Below are positions 52,960 to 64,000 of a stretch of DNA of 64,000 bases, in pieces (within the stretch, counting starts at the first letter, position 1; every line of letters starts with the position of its first letter). The stretch is from Pseudoduganella violacea (GTDB taxonomy: Bacteria > Pseudomonadota > Gammaproteobacteria > Burkholderiales > Burkholderiaceae_D): contig NZ_JACHXD010000001.1 in assembly GCF_014191875.1 (NCBI RefSeq), positions 124,001-188,000 on the forward strand. Reading direction: 5' to 3'. The translations under genes and the position numbers were made by a program. Below the pieces are notes generated by a model. That model had not been told where the DNA came from, did not search any database, and saw nothing but the letters and a program-made list of their open reading frames with translations.

Positions 52960-54660
52960 ATGCCCCATGACGTCCCCCTGATTACCACGATCGCCGCCGC
53001 GCTGGGATTTGGCCTGGTGTTCGGCTTTATTGCGACCCGCTTGAAGCTGCCGGCCCTGGTCGGCTATCTGGCCGCCGGCATACTGCTCGGCCCCGCCACG
53101 CCCGGCATGGTGGCCGATGCGGAGCTGGCTGGCCAGCTGGCCGAAATCGGCGTGATGCTGATGATGTTCGGCGTCGGTCTGCATTTTTCACTGGACGATT
53201 TATGGGAAGTCAGACGGGTGGCCCTGCCCGGCGCGCTGCTGCAGATCACGGCGGCGACGGTCATGGGCATGGGGCTGGCGTGGTATTGGGACTGGAGCAT
53301 AGGCGGTGGCCTGGTCTTCGGCCTGGCGCTGTCGGTGGCGAGCACGGTGGTGCTGCTGCGGGCGCTGGAAGAACGCGGCATCCTCGATTCCTTCAATGGC
53401 CGCATCGCGGTCGGCTGGCTGGTGGTGGAAGATCTGGTGACGGTGCTGGTACTGGTGCTGCTGCCGCCGCTGGCCGGTTCGCTGGGCGGCACGCCCCTGC
53501 CCGGGCAGGCTGAAACCAGCCTGCTGACAACCATGGCCATCACCCTGGGCCAGGTCGGCGCCTTCATCGCCTTCATGCTGCTGGTGGGACGCAAACTCTT
53601 CCCCTGGATTCTGTGGCAGGTGGCGCGCACCGGTTCGCGCGAGCTGTTCACCCTGTGCGTGATCGCCGCCGCGCTGGGCATCGCCTATGCGGCCACCAAA
53701 TTATTCGGCATCTCCTTCGCGCTGGGCGCCTTCTTCGCCGGCATGGTGCTGCGCGAATCGGAACTGAGCCACCGCGCGGCCGAAGAATCGCTGCCGCTGC
53801 GCGATGCGTTTGCCGTGCTGTTCTTCGTTTCGGTCGGCATGCTGTTCGACCCGGCCATCCTGATGCAGAAACCCTTGCAGGTGCTGGCGGTGGTGGCCAT
53901 CATCGTCTTCGGCAAATCGCTGGCGGCCTTCCTGCTGGTGCTGCTGCTGCGCTATCCGGCCAAGACCGCGCTGATGGTCTCGGCCAGCCTGGCGCAGATC
54001 GGCGAGTTCTCCTTCATCCTGGCCGCGCTGGGCATGGCGCTGGGGCTGATGCCGCAGGAAGGGCAAAGCCTGATCCTGGCGGGCGCCATCATCTCCATCG
54101 CGCTCAATCCCGTAGTCTTCGCCATCACCGGGCCGCTGGAGCGCTGGTTCGGCAAGGACAAAGGGCTGGCCGCCAAATTCGATCGCAGCGCCGACCCGCT
54201 GGCCGAGCTGCCGATGAGTACCGCATCCACCAAGCTGGCCGACCAGGTGGTACTGGTCGGCTATGGCCGCGTTGGACGACGCATCGCCGAAACGCTGACC
54301 GCGCAAGGCATCCACTTCGTCGTAGCGGAGCAGAACCGCGAGGTCGTCGACCAGTTGCGCCAGCAAGGCGTTCCCGCAGTGGCGGGCAATGCCGGCGAAC
54401 CGGCGGTGCTGATCCAGGCGCACATCGCGCGCGCGCGCATGCTGGTGATCGCCACGCCGGACACCTTCCACGTACGCGCCATGATCGAAACCGCGCGCGC
54501 GCTGAATCCGAATATCCGCACCGTCGTCCGCACCCATAGCGACGAAGAAGCCGAATTGCTGAAACGCGAACGCGCCGGCCAAGTCTTCATCGGCGAGCAG
54601 GAATTAGCCAAGGGCATGAGCGCCCACATCCTCCACGAGTTCCACACCACCCACCATTGA
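52960..54660 (+). CDS. CPA2 family cation:proton antiporter (YbaL/KefB-like)
   Basis: 566-residue inner-membrane antiporter. The N-terminal Na+/H+ exchanger domain has about 12-13 helices (about 1-390) including GYLAAGILLGPATPG and GALEERG-like loop residues. The C-terminal TrkA-N/RCK domain binds a nucleotide through VVLVGYGRVGRRIAETL (about 425-441) and ends near 560. Exchanges K+ or Na+ for H+, with gating by the RCK domain. The ATG at 52960 follows GGAAGG by about a dozen bases and gives the family's normal N-terminus. Monocistronic, bounded by palindromes B and D. Confidence 0.9.
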   Translation: MPHDVPLITTIAAALGFGLVFGFIATRLKLPALVGYLAAGILLGPATPGMVADAELAGQLAEIGVMLMMFGVGLHFSLDDLWEVRRVALPGALLQITAATVMGMGLAWYWDWSIGGGLVFGLALSVASTVVLLRALEERGILDSFNGRIAVGWLVVEDLVTVLVLVLLPPLAGSLGGTPLPGQAETSLLTTMAITLGQVGAFIAFMLLVGRKLFPWILWQVARTGSRELFTLCVIAAALGIAYAATKLFGISFALGAFFAGMVLRESELSHRAAEESLPLRDAFAVLFFVSVGMLFDPAILMQKPLQVLAVVAIIVFGKSLAAFLLVLLLRYPAKTALMVSASLAQIGEFSFILAALGMALGLMPQEGQSLILAGAIISIALNPVVFAITGPLERWFGKDKGLAAKFDRSADPLAELPMSTASTKLADQVVLVGYGRVGRRIAETLTAQGIHFVVAEQNREVVDQLRQQGVPAVAGNAGEPAVLIQAHIARARMLVIATPDTFHVRAMIETARALNPNIRTVVRTHSDEEAELLKRERAGQVFIGEQELAKGMSAHILHEFHTTHH

Positions 54661-54667
54661 TCTACCT

Positions 54668-54713
54668 CAAACAATGTCCAACCCTGGTGTCAGGCACCAC
54701 GGTCGGACATTTG
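54668..54713. repeat. Palindromic repeat D1
   Basis: CAAACAATGTCCAACCCTGG opposes an imperfect complement ending CGGACATTTG, around TGGTGTCAGGCACCA. Eight bases after the antiporter stop; eleven bases before D2. Confidence 0.88.
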
Positions 54714-54724
54714 CTGATTTAGAT

Positions 54725-54773
54725 CAAAGAATGTCCTACTCCGGTGCCTGACACCAGGGTTGGACATTGTTTG
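54725..54773. repeat. Palindromic repeat D2
   Basis: Arms CAAAGAATGTCCTACTCCGG and CCAGGGTTGGACATTGTTTG around GGTGCCTGACACC. Shares an exact 40-bp block (54746-54785) with C2 (49207-49246), running into the same GATTTGGCGCAAA tail. Confidence 0.88.
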
Positions 54774-54807
54774 ATTTGGCGCAAACTTTGGCGCAAAGGC
54801 GCTTGGC

Positions 54808-57500
<2,693 letters not shown>

Positions 57501-57510
57501 TCCGAATGGA

Positions 57511-57963
57511 TCAGGCGGGGTAGTAGTCCTGCGAGCGCAGCTCGGCGAAGTTTTCCAGGCTGCCGATGCGGATCACCACCGGATTCAGGCTGAGTTGACT
57601 CTGCATGGCGCGCCAGGCGAATTGCCATTCCTGTTCCACTTCGTCGTGCGCGTCCTTGGTGAAGGCGGCGCCCAGGGCGGCGCGCGCGCCGTATTCGACG
57701 GCGCCGTCGATGCCGGCCCAATTCGGCAGCGTGCGCTGCACGGCGCGGTGGATGCGTTCACCGAATTCCTCGGTGTTGTGGATGACCAGGCAGCTGTCGG
57801 CGCCGAAGTGGGCGAACAACTCGCGGTCCCAGGCTTGCGAGAAGCTCAGGGTCAGGAAGCCGTTGGCCGGGCGCAGCACGAACTGCCCCGTCGTCAAGGC
57901 CTGTTCAAGTTCGCTGCGCGGGCCGTAACGGTGCAGGGTCGGGGGGCGTTTGTAGTCGTGCAT
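57511..57963 (-). CDS. Conserved hypothetical cytoplasmic protein
   Basis: 150 residues with no signal peptide or membrane helix. Recognisable only by composition: MHDYKRPPTLHRYG start, LVIHNTEEFGERIHRAVQ, a Glu/Asp- and Trp-containing helix (DAHDEVEQEWQFAWRAM) and the end ELRSQDYYPA. I do not recognise a family. Same strand as and nine bases from the DUF2721 gene, so likely cotranscribed with it. Confidence 0.65.
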   Translation of the reverse strand: MHDYKRPPTLHRYGPRSELEQALTTGQFVLRPANGFLTLSFSQAWDRELFAHFGADSCLVIHNTEEFGERIHRAVQRTLPNWAGIDGAVEYGARAALGAAFTKDAHDEVEQEWQFAWRAMQSQLSLNPVVIRIGSLENFAELRSQDYYPA

Positions 57964-57972
57964 GGTGTTTCT

Positions 57973-58467
57973 TTATTCTTTATGGGGGCGGAGGACGGCG
58001 CTGGCCGTGCCGGTGTCGTTAGCTGTGCGTGGCGTGTGGCGGACGTGCCGGTGCGAGAGCATGAAGGATGAGGCAATGAAGATCTCGCGCAGCAGATACA
58101 CAAAGCTTCCGATCAAGGTGCCCATGGCGATCACGAACAGGCCGGCCACATATTTGTCCAGCGCCACATTGGTGGTGTCGCCAACGAACAGCAATGCAAT
58201 CACGATGCAGACCAGCAGGCCGCAGGCGGTTGAAAGCGCAATGGCAACATTAATCAAATGCGAACGCTTGTACAGGATGTCCAGTTCGTTCAGGTAGTTT
58301 TCGTTATAGCCTACATCAAGGCGGTCTTCCAGCGCGCGCGAACGGTCGATGATGCGCGCCAGACGGTTGGTCAGCACCACCAGCATGGTGCTCACGCCGG
58401 TCAACAGGAAAACTGGCGCAATCGCCAACTGGATCGTGTGGCCGATGTCGCCCAACTGAATGTTCAT
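57973..58467 (-). CDS. DUF2721 membrane protein
   Basis: 164 residues with three hydrophobic segments: about 12-33 (LAIAPVFLLTGVSTMLVVLT), 75-98, and 105-130. The conserved DUF2721 features RLARIIDRSRALEDRL after the first helix and KRSHLINVAIALSTACGLL are present. Function of the family is unknown. Forms a short minus-strand group with the hypothetical gene that follows. Confidence 0.85.
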   Translation of the reverse strand: MNIQLGDIGHTIQLAIAPVFLLTGVSTMLVVLTNRLARIIDRSRALEDRLDVGYNENYLNELDILYKRSHLINVAIALSTACGLLVCIVIALLFVGDTTNVALDKYVAGLFVIAMGTLIGSFVYLLREIFIASSFMLSHRHVRHTPRTANDTGTASAVLRPHKE

Positions 58468-58522
58468 GGAGTCCCGGATTTTTTATAGGTCTAAGCCCTT
58501 AGTTTAGCAGCCCGCGCGGTCC

Positions 58523-59479
58523 TTATCCAAAACGGCGGTTCTGGCGGAACTGCTCGGTGGCGTTGACCAGGGCGCGGCTGATGCCCGTTTCCATGGCGGC
58601 GTGGCCAGCGTCGGGGATCAGGTTCAGCACCGATCCGGGCCAGGACCGGTGCAGACGCCAAGCCACATACGGTGGGCAGATCACGTCGTAGCGTCCCTGC
58701 ACGATGGTGGCGGGCAGATGGGCGATGCGGTCCATATCGCGCAGCAGCTGGTTGTCCTCGAAGAAGCCGAGATTGGCCATGTAATGCGTTTCGAGACGGC
58801 CCACGCCCAGGTCGAGCGTGTCCGACGGCGGTTCTTCCGGCTGCGGCATGAGGAAGACGCGGCGGCCTTCGAAACGGCTCCAGGCGCGCGCCGCCGGCCA
58901 GAATACCTCGGGATCGTCGCTGCCGATGCGTTTAACGTAGGCTTGCAGCAGGTCCATGCGCTCCTCGGCCGGGATGGGGGCGACGAATTCCTCATACAGC
59001 TCGGGGTGGAACCATTGCGCGCCATCGAGGAACCAGTCGACTTCCAGCTGGGTGCAGAGGAAGATGCCGCGCAGGACGAAGCCCAGGCAGCGTTCCGGGT
59101 GCGCCTGGCCATAGGCCAGCGCCAGGGTCGAGCCCCAGGAGCCGCCGAAGACCAGCCATTGCTCGATGCCGAACATGTCGCGCAGGCGTTCGATGTCGGC
59201 GATCAGCAGCTGGGTGGTGTTGTTGCGCACTTCGCCCAGCGGCGTGGATTTGCCGGCGCCGCGCTGGTCGAACAGGATCACGCGGTAATGCTGCGGGTCG
59301 AAGAAGCGGCGGTGCTGAGGCGAGAGGCCGGCGCCAGGGCCGCCATGCAGGAAGATCACCGGTATGCCGTCGGGATTGCCCACCTCCTCCCAGTAAATCG
59401 TATGCAGCTCATCGACCGCCAGCATGCCGTGGCGCAGGGGTTGAATGGGCGGGAACAGGGAGGTGGAGAGTTCGGGCAT
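58523..59479 (-). CDS. pip: Proline iminopeptidase (S33)
   Basis: 318-residue alpha/beta hydrolase that removes N-terminal proline from peptides in the cytoplasm. Oxyanion HGGPGAGLSP (about 45-54), FDQRGAGKSTPLG, nucleophile elbow GGSWGSTLALAYGQAHPE (Ser near 110), and His in PDAGHAAME. Size and motifs match the Pip family (about 315). ATG at 59479 with AAAGGA six bases upstream; a 20-codon upstream extension lacks support. Confidence 0.93.
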   Translation of the reverse strand: MPELSTSLFPPIQPLRHGMLAVDELHTIYWEEVGNPDGIPVIFLHGGPGAGLSPQHRRFFDPQHYRVILFDQRGAGKSTPLGEVRNNTTQLLIADIERLRDMFGIEQWLVFGGSWGSTLALAYGQAHPERCLGFVLRGIFLCTQLEVDWFLDGAQWFHPELYEEFVAPIPAEERMDLLQAYVKRIGSDDPEVFWPAARAWSRFEGRRVFLMPQPEEPPSDTLDLGVGRLETHYMANLGFFEDNQLLRDMDRIAHLPATIVQGRYDVICPPYVAWRLHRSWPGSVLNLIPDAGHAAMETGISRALVNATEQFRQNRRFG

Positions 59480-59551
59480 GGCTGTCCTTTGCGGTTGATG
59501 CCTGATTGTAGCGAATCGGAGCCGGGGGAGCAAAAACACCGGGGCGAAATG

Positions 59552-59581
59552 AAAAAAAGGCCCGGTGGAGGTTACCGGGCC
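59552..59581 (-). terminator. Intrinsic terminator of the Oar-like receptor gene
   Basis: Minus-strand stem GGCCCGGT/ACCGGGCC with a seven-base loop followed by seven T, 25 bases after the receptor stop. Confidence 0.9.
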
Positions 59582-59605
59582 AAAGGGTACAGCGGGAAAG
59601 GGTGC

Positions 59606-62600
59606 TCAGAACTTGTGGTTGTACTCCAGCGTGAAGCGGGTTGCTCGCGGCGAGGAGCGGTTCAGGATGCGCTTGTAGGACGGGTCGATGCGATCGCCGG
59701 TGTTATAGGTTTCGCTGACCGAGAGCGCGGTCTGGCGGTTCAGCACATTGAACACGTCCACCTTCATGCGCAGTCCCTTGAGGAATAGGGGCTGGTAGGC
59801 CACGTTCAAGCCAAGCTGCACATCCCATGGCAGGTTGCCGCGGCTGCCGCGCGGAGCGGGCTTACCGTCGCAGTAGAAGAAGTTGGAGCCGTAGCCGCCG
59901 GCCGGATTCTGGCCGTCCGCGTTCTCGGATTTCGGCAGGTTGCCCATACAGTTGATGGGGCGTCCCGAAGTCAGGTTCAGATTGCCGCCCAAATTCCACT
60001 CCGGCGTCACCTGGTAGTAGCCGAAAGCCTTGACGACGTGGGTGTGGTTGTTGGGCAGCAGGCCGGTGGAATAGCGCATCAGCTCTGGATGGTCCCAGTT
60101 CGGCGTGACGGCCACCTGATAGGAACCTGTGGTGGTGTCGACCTGGCCTTCGCTATTGCCCTTGTTCTGCGACCAGGTGTACAGCACCTTGCCGTACCAG
60201 CCATTGCGCAGCGGGTGTTCGGCGAACAGATTCAGGGCGACGTAGGTACGGCGTACCTTGGGCAGGCCGATCTCGGCCGCCGTCAGCGGCACGCGCACCA
60301 GGTTGCCGTCGCCCTTGATGTCGAGCAGCAGGGTGTTGTCCGCGCCCGGATTGATGATGGCGCACTGGAAGCCGAAGTGGCTGTCGTCAACCTTGTTGCG
60401 CACGGCCCAGGCGTGGATGGGGCGCGGGTCGCAATAATCGTCGTTGGTGCTGCGCAGCTTGCGGTAGGTGGCCATGGCGCCGATATTCAGGCTGTCGGAC
60501 CAGGCTTTCTCGAAGCCGAGCGCCAGTTCGTCCTGGTAGTTGGCCTTGATGTTCTGCGCCGCGACCTGGCGCGCATCCTTGGGCTGGCCCCAGGCGTTGC
60601 TGACCGAGACCGTGGGGCCGAGCGGCACCAGGCCGGTGGGGGCGCCGGTGGCGGGGTCGATGCCGGAATAGACGTAGTAGGTGTCCGTGGCGAGAGTATT
60701 GCCGGCCGCGTTGCGTGCCACATTGGTCGGCATTTGCAGATGGTAGCGGCCAGCGTTGGCGAAGACGCGGAAGGAGCTGTCGCCCTTCACGTCCCAGCTC
60801 ACGCCAAGGCGCGGCGCCAGCTGGTGGCGCTGCGAGATGAAGGGCTTGCCGGCCGTGTTGTAGTTGGTGAACTGCTCGTTGCGCAGGCCGATGGAGAGCA
60901 GCAGATTGTCGGTGGCCTGGTAGCGGTCCTCGATGTATTGCGCCGACTGGTCGGTGCTGGGACGCGCCGTGTCGTAGAACATATGCTTGGTGGCGAAGTA
61001 GCCCTGCTTGCCGTAGCCGCCCGCCTGGGCTGGCGAAATCTGCGCGCCATATGGCAGGGTGGATGGATCGGCATAGCGGTTGTAGGTCCAGTAGCCGCCG
61101 CCGGCGGTCGATTCGCCCGTGACCGAGCGCACCTTGTTGCGGTCGATACCGACGCGCAGGGAGTGGTTGCCCAGCTTGTACTCGACGTCCACGCGCAGGG
61201 TGCGTTGCCAGTCGCCCGAACCTGGCGCGGGCAAGTTGCCGGACACGGTTTGCGGCGTGGTGTAGCTGAAGCCGGGGATCTGGGCCTCTACCGGGGCATT
61301 CACCTGCAGAATGTCCGGGTTGTAGCCGTCCGGCGTCTGCACATGGGTGGTCTTGGACTTGCCGTACAGCGTGGTCAGGGTCAGCTTGTCGGTCAGGTAG
61401 CCGGTGTATTTGAAGATATTGTCGGTGGCGCCGGCATTGGCGGGGCCGCAGCAGTTCACCCAGCTCATGCCGTTCTTGTACACATTGTCGCGCTGCTTGG
61501 TGGCGTTGCTCCAGCCGTAGTAGCGCGAGTTGGCCTCGGTCTTGTCGAAGATGCGCGTGTATTCGAAGTGGTGGTTGTCGTTCAGGTGGTAATCGAGCTT
61601 GGCCAGGTAACGCGGCGTCTTGCTCACGTTCTCGGTATAGCCGCCGCTGGAATTGAGCGTGGCCGTGGTGGCTCCCACGCTTTCCGATTCGCTGCGCTGC
61701 TGTTCGGCGGCGACGAAGAAGAAGAGCTGGTCGCGGATCAGCGGACCGCCGAGATAGGCGCCCACGGTGCGGCTGGTGGTCTTGTTATCCCGGTTCCATT
61801 GGTATAGCTGGCCGTCGGTCTTGGGGTTGGAGCCGGTGTTCGGGTAGTAGGTATTTTTCTGCGAAGCGCGCAGGCTATTGGGCGCGTACTGCACACTTGC
61901 CCCCGCCTCCCAGCGGTTGGTGCCGGTTTTGGTGGTGATGTTCACCACGCCGCCGGTGGAACGGCCGAATTCCGCGCTGTAGCCGCCGGTCAGGATCTGG
62001 GCGTTGGCGATGGCGCCGAAAGGCAGTTCCGAACTGCCTACCTGGGTCAGGATATTCGTGACCGGGAAACCGTTGATATAGAAAGCGTTCTCGGATGCGC
62101 CGGCACCGCCAAAGCTGGGGCCGGGAATGCGGCTATCGCCGCGGTTGGTGCCCGGCGCCAGCTGGATGATGGCGCCCACATTCTGCGCGATGGGCAGATT
62201 GTCGAGCTGCTTGGCGTTGAAGATGGCGCCGTTATTGGTGTTGCTCACGTCGATAGTCTTGCGCGTGCTGCTCACGGTGACCGTCTGCACCGCTTCGAAG
62301 GAGGCTTCGATGCCCTGCCCAATCAGCGCTTCCACTTCCAGGCTGCGCTCGACGGCGCCATTGCGCTGCAGCTGCACCTTGTAGCGGCCGGGCGGCATGG
62401 AGGTGGCCTGGTAGCGGCCGCGCGCATCCGGCGTCACGCTGCGGCGCACGCCGGTGGCCAGATTCTCCAGCAGCACGGTGGCCCCCGCCGCCTCGCTGAC
62501 CTGGCCGAAAATGGTGCCGGTGGCGTTCGACTGGGCGAAAGCCGGGGCCACCATGGCGGCCGAAACAATGCTGCTTCCGAATGCGATGGCTACTGCCCGC

Positions 62601-62641
62601 GCCATCACCTGTCTCCTGATCGTAGTTTTTTTGGTGTGCAT
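59606..62641 (-). CDS. Oar-like TonB-dependent receptor with carboxypeptidase-regulatory domain
   Basis: 1011-residue outer-membrane protein. Signal peptide to about AFAQS (37). An N-terminal CarboxypepD_reg-like beta-sandwich (about 40-125, TGTIFGQVSEAAGATVLLEN, RYQATSMPPGRYKVQLQ) replaces the TonB signalling region. The plug (IAQNVGAIIQLAPGTNRGDS, NAQILTGGYSAEFGRSTGG) is of OmpA-related Oar type, and the long barrel ends RFTLEYNHKF. Oar proteins in Myxococcus and Oxalobacteraceae are large receptors for polymers or proteins. No partner genes adjoin. ATG at 62641 is selected because it begins the signal peptide; the frame is open further upstream. Confidence 0.87.
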   Translation of the reverse strand: MHTKKTTIRRQVMARAVAIAFGSSIVSAAMVAPAFAQSNATGTIFGQVSEAAGATVLLENLATGVRRSVTPDARGRYQATSMPPGRYKVQLQRNGAVERSLEVEALIGQGIEASFEAVQTVTVSSTRKTIDVSNTNNGAIFNAKQLDNLPIAQNVGAIIQLAPGTNRGDSRIPGPSFGGAGASENAFYINGFPVTNILTQVGSSELPFGAIANAQILTGGYSAEFGRSTGGVVNITTKTGTNRWEAGASVQYAPNSLRASQKNTYYPNTGSNPKTDGQLYQWNRDNKTTSRTVGAYLGGPLIRDQLFFFVAAEQQRSESESVGATTATLNSSGGYTENVSKTPRYLAKLDYHLNDNHHFEYTRIFDKTEANSRYYGWSNATKQRDNVYKNGMSWVNCCGPANAGATDNIFKYTGYLTDKLTLTTLYGKSKTTHVQTPDGYNPDILQVNAPVEAQIPGFSYTTPQTVSGNLPAPGSGDWQRTLRVDVEYKLGNHSLRVGIDRNKVRSVTGESTAGGGYWTYNRYADPSTLPYGAQISPAQAGGYGKQGYFATKHMFYDTARPSTDQSAQYIEDRYQATDNLLLSIGLRNEQFTNYNTAGKPFISQRHQLAPRLGVSWDVKGDSSFRVFANAGRYHLQMPTNVARNAAGNTLATDTYYVYSGIDPATGAPTGLVPLGPTVSVSNAWGQPKDARQVAAQNIKANYQDELALGFEKAWSDSLNIGAMATYRKLRSTNDDYCDPRPIHAWAVRNKVDDSHFGFQCAIINPGADNTLLLDIKGDGNLVRVPLTAAEIGLPKVRRTYVALNLFAEHPLRNGWYGKVLYTWSQNKGNSEGQVDTTTGSYQVAVTPNWDHPELMRYSTGLLPNNHTHVVKAFGYYQVTPEWNLGGNLNLTSGRPINCMGNLPKSENADGQNPAGGYGSNFFYCDGKPAPRGSRGNLPWDVQLGLNVAYQPLFLKGLRMKVDVFNVLNRQTALSVSETYNTGDRIDPSYKRILNRSSPRATRFTLEYNHKF

Positions 62642-62879
62642 GGTCGTTCTTCGTGAAGTGGTTGGATTGCCAATCCACGATAGGCCGGGCCTTCCGGGCA
62701 CGCCATCGACCATATCTAATCAACACCATTAGAAAAATTTGAACCTGGCCGCGCCCCGAGGGAGGCAAGAGAAAACGCCCGCTTTCCTTAACTATTTATA
62801 ATGGACCGCATCAAATTTAGTCGCTGGCCGCGTGCCGGGGAGCGACTTATAGTCTCTGGAATACCACCATGACACGGCT

Positions 62880-64000
62880 ATGCGATCACACTTCTTCAAG
62901 GGTTTGCAGGGACTGACATTCAGTACGCTGATCGGCGCCTTACTGTGCGCTCCGGCCGCCCATGGCGTGGAAACCGTGCGCGTCACCGTGGCCCATTACA
63001 GCAATGGCACGGCGCCCTACTTCCGCCAGATGGCGGAGCAGTTCGAGCGCGCCAATCCCGGCATCCGCATCAAGGTCGAGGATGTGAACTGGGACAGCCT
63101 GCTGCAAAAGCTGCAGATCGACGTGGCGGGCGGCGTGAACGCCGATATTTCCATCATCGGCACGCGCTGGCTGCCCGAAATGCTGCAGGACGATCTGGTC
63201 GAGCCGCTGGACGGCTATATGGACCCGGCTTTCCGCGAGCGTTTCATCGGCGCCTTCCTCACGCCCGGCCAGGCCCAGGGCAAAACCTATGGCCTGCCCA
63301 TTGCCGCCTCGGTGCGCGGCCTGTTCTACAACAAGCAGATGCTGGCCAAGGCCGGCTTCCCCGATGGCCCCGCCACCTGGAGCGATGTGCTGCAGGCGGC
63401 GCGCCGCATCAAGCAGAACGGCGGCTATGGCTTCGGCCTGCAGGGCAAGGAGATCGAAACCGATGTGTACTGGTATTACGCGCTGTGGACGCATGGCGGC
63501 GAACTGCTCGACGCGCAAGGCAAGCCCGCTTTCGCCTCGCCCGCCGCTATCCGGTCGGCAAAGCTGTACCAGTCGCTCATCGGCGAAGGCCTGACCCAGC
63601 CCGGCGTCACCAGCTACAGCCGCGAAGACGTGCAGAACCTGTTCAAGCAGGGCCGCCTGGGCATGATGATCTCGGCCCCCTTCGTGGTGAAACAGTTGCA
63701 GAAGGAAGTCCCCCGCCTGCAATGGGGTATCGTCCCGATTCCCACGGCCGGCCGCGCCGCCACCTTCGCCACCACCGACTCCCTGATCCTGTTCAAGAAT
63801 TCGCGCGTCAAGCGCTCGGCGTGGAAGTTCATGGACTTCCTGTTCACCAAGGCGCCGCGCGTGGCCTTCACCAGCGCGGAAGGCTTCATGCCGACCACCA
63901 AGGAAGAAGCCGCCGATCCCGCCTTCGCCGATCCGCTCACGCGCACCTTTGTCGACATGCTGCCCACGGCCCGCTTCACGCCCACCGTACAAGCCTGGGA
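62880..64000 (+). CDS. Sugar-type ABC transporter substrate-binding protein (partial)
   Basis: The first 373 residues lie in the window and the gene runs past the end. A signal peptide (about 1-29, ending PAAHG) is followed by an extracellular solute-binding family 1 fold: AEQFERANPGIRIKVEDVNW, YGLPIAASVRGLFYNKQML, GRLGMMISAPFVVKQL and FKNSRVKRSAWKFMDFLFT. This is the UgpB/MalE cluster, so the cargo is probably a sugar or glycerol phosphodiester. ATG at 62880 fits the signal peptide, although the ribosome binding site is poor. Divergent from the Oar-like receptor. Permease genes would be expected beyond the window. Confidence 0.85.
   Translation, partial: MRSHFFKGLQGLTFSTLIGALLCAPAAHGVETVRVTVAHYSNGTAPYFRQMAEQFERANPGIRIKVEDVNWDSLLQKLQIDVAGGVNADISIIGTRWLPEMLQDDLVEPLDGYMDPAFRERFIGAFLTPGQAQGKTYGLPIAASVRGLFYNKQMLAKAGFPDGPATWSDVLQAARRIKQNGGYGFGLQGKEIETDVYWYYALWTHGGELLDAQGKPAFASPAAIRSAKLYQSLIGEGLTQPGVTSYSREDVQNLFKQGRLGMMISAPFVVKQLQKEVPRLQWGIVPIPTAGRAATFATTDSLILFKNSRVKRSAWKFMDFLFTKAPRVAFTSAEGFMPTTKEEAADPAFADPLTRTFVDMLPTARFTPTVQAW

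Overview
This 64-kb window is high in GC, densely coded and chromosomal. The gene families point to a betaproteobacterium of the Oxalobacteraceae (Massilia / Duganella / Janthinobacterium group): many TonB-dependent receptors (five), an Oar-like receptor, tandem M13 peptidases, Fur boxes of the form AATGAGAA-N3-TTCTCATT, and a cytochrome c5-type protein. The assignment to this group is inference from content. No plasmid, phage or CRISPR functions were seen. The only mobile element is one intact IS1595-family insertion sequence.

Layout. 1-1363 (minus): end of a polysaccharide precursor operon (UDP-sugar dehydrogenase, then the first codons of a probable epimerase). 1672-3336 (minus): PAS-containing chemoreceptor. 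3538-16636 (plus): a 13-kb, tightly packed nine-gene operon behind a perfect FNR/ANR-type site that abuts a Fur box. It holds a heme-receptor-like TonB-dependent receptor, a secreted and membrane-anchored CobN-like chelatase, an ExbB/TolQ-like proton channel, a DUF2149 protein with ExbD-like topology, a second receptor, a NitT/TauT-type ABC importer and NnrS. 16637-20304: GMC oxidoreductase and zinc alcohol dehydrogenase with a divergent LysR regulator. 20461-24979 (plus): a five-gene operon of CitE-like lyase, MaoC hydratase, ornithine-cyclodeaminase-family protein, alpha-oxoamine synthase and EamA exporter, which looks like a small-molecule pathway. 25071-31266: M28 peptidase, YjbR protein, and a FecI/FecR/receptor trio under a perfect Fur palindrome. 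31342-34741: two exported proteins divergent from a QseBC/PmrAB-like two-component system. 34786-36194 (minus): HTH/PIN toxin-antitoxin-like pair, a large hairpin and tRNA-Arg(CCG). 36299-40465 (minus): an MBOAT acyltransferase and a single protein that fuses DltA-, DltC- and DltD-like modules. 40670-42377: cytochrome c and the IS element, inserted exactly in the T-tract of the cytochrome terminator. 42388-48958 (minus): TonB receptor and two M13 peptidases. 49258-54660: Spy-like periplasmic protein, CtpA protease, KAS III and CPA2 antiporter. 54808-62641: FadH, SRPBCC protein, a hypothetical protein, DUF2721 protein, proline iminopeptidase and Oar-like receptor. 62880-end: solute-binding protein, cut by the window edge.

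Most notable. (i) The 3.5-16.6 kb operon looks like a periplasmic, proton-motive-force-coupled metal-tetrapyrrole processing system, predicted to be switched on by low oxygen and iron limitation. It resembles the Bacteroides hmu (HmuR/S/T-U/V) arrangement but adds a second receptor, an ABC importer and NnrS. (ii) A one-polypeptide DltA-DltC-DltD equivalent lies next to a DltB-like MBOAT in a Gram-negative. (iii) The alpha-oxoamine synthase operon could make an exported aminoketone or cyclic amine. (iv) A family of palindromic repeats with the core TGGTG(C/T)CAGGCACCA sits just beyond stop codons; two copies are composite twins sharing an exact 40-bp block.
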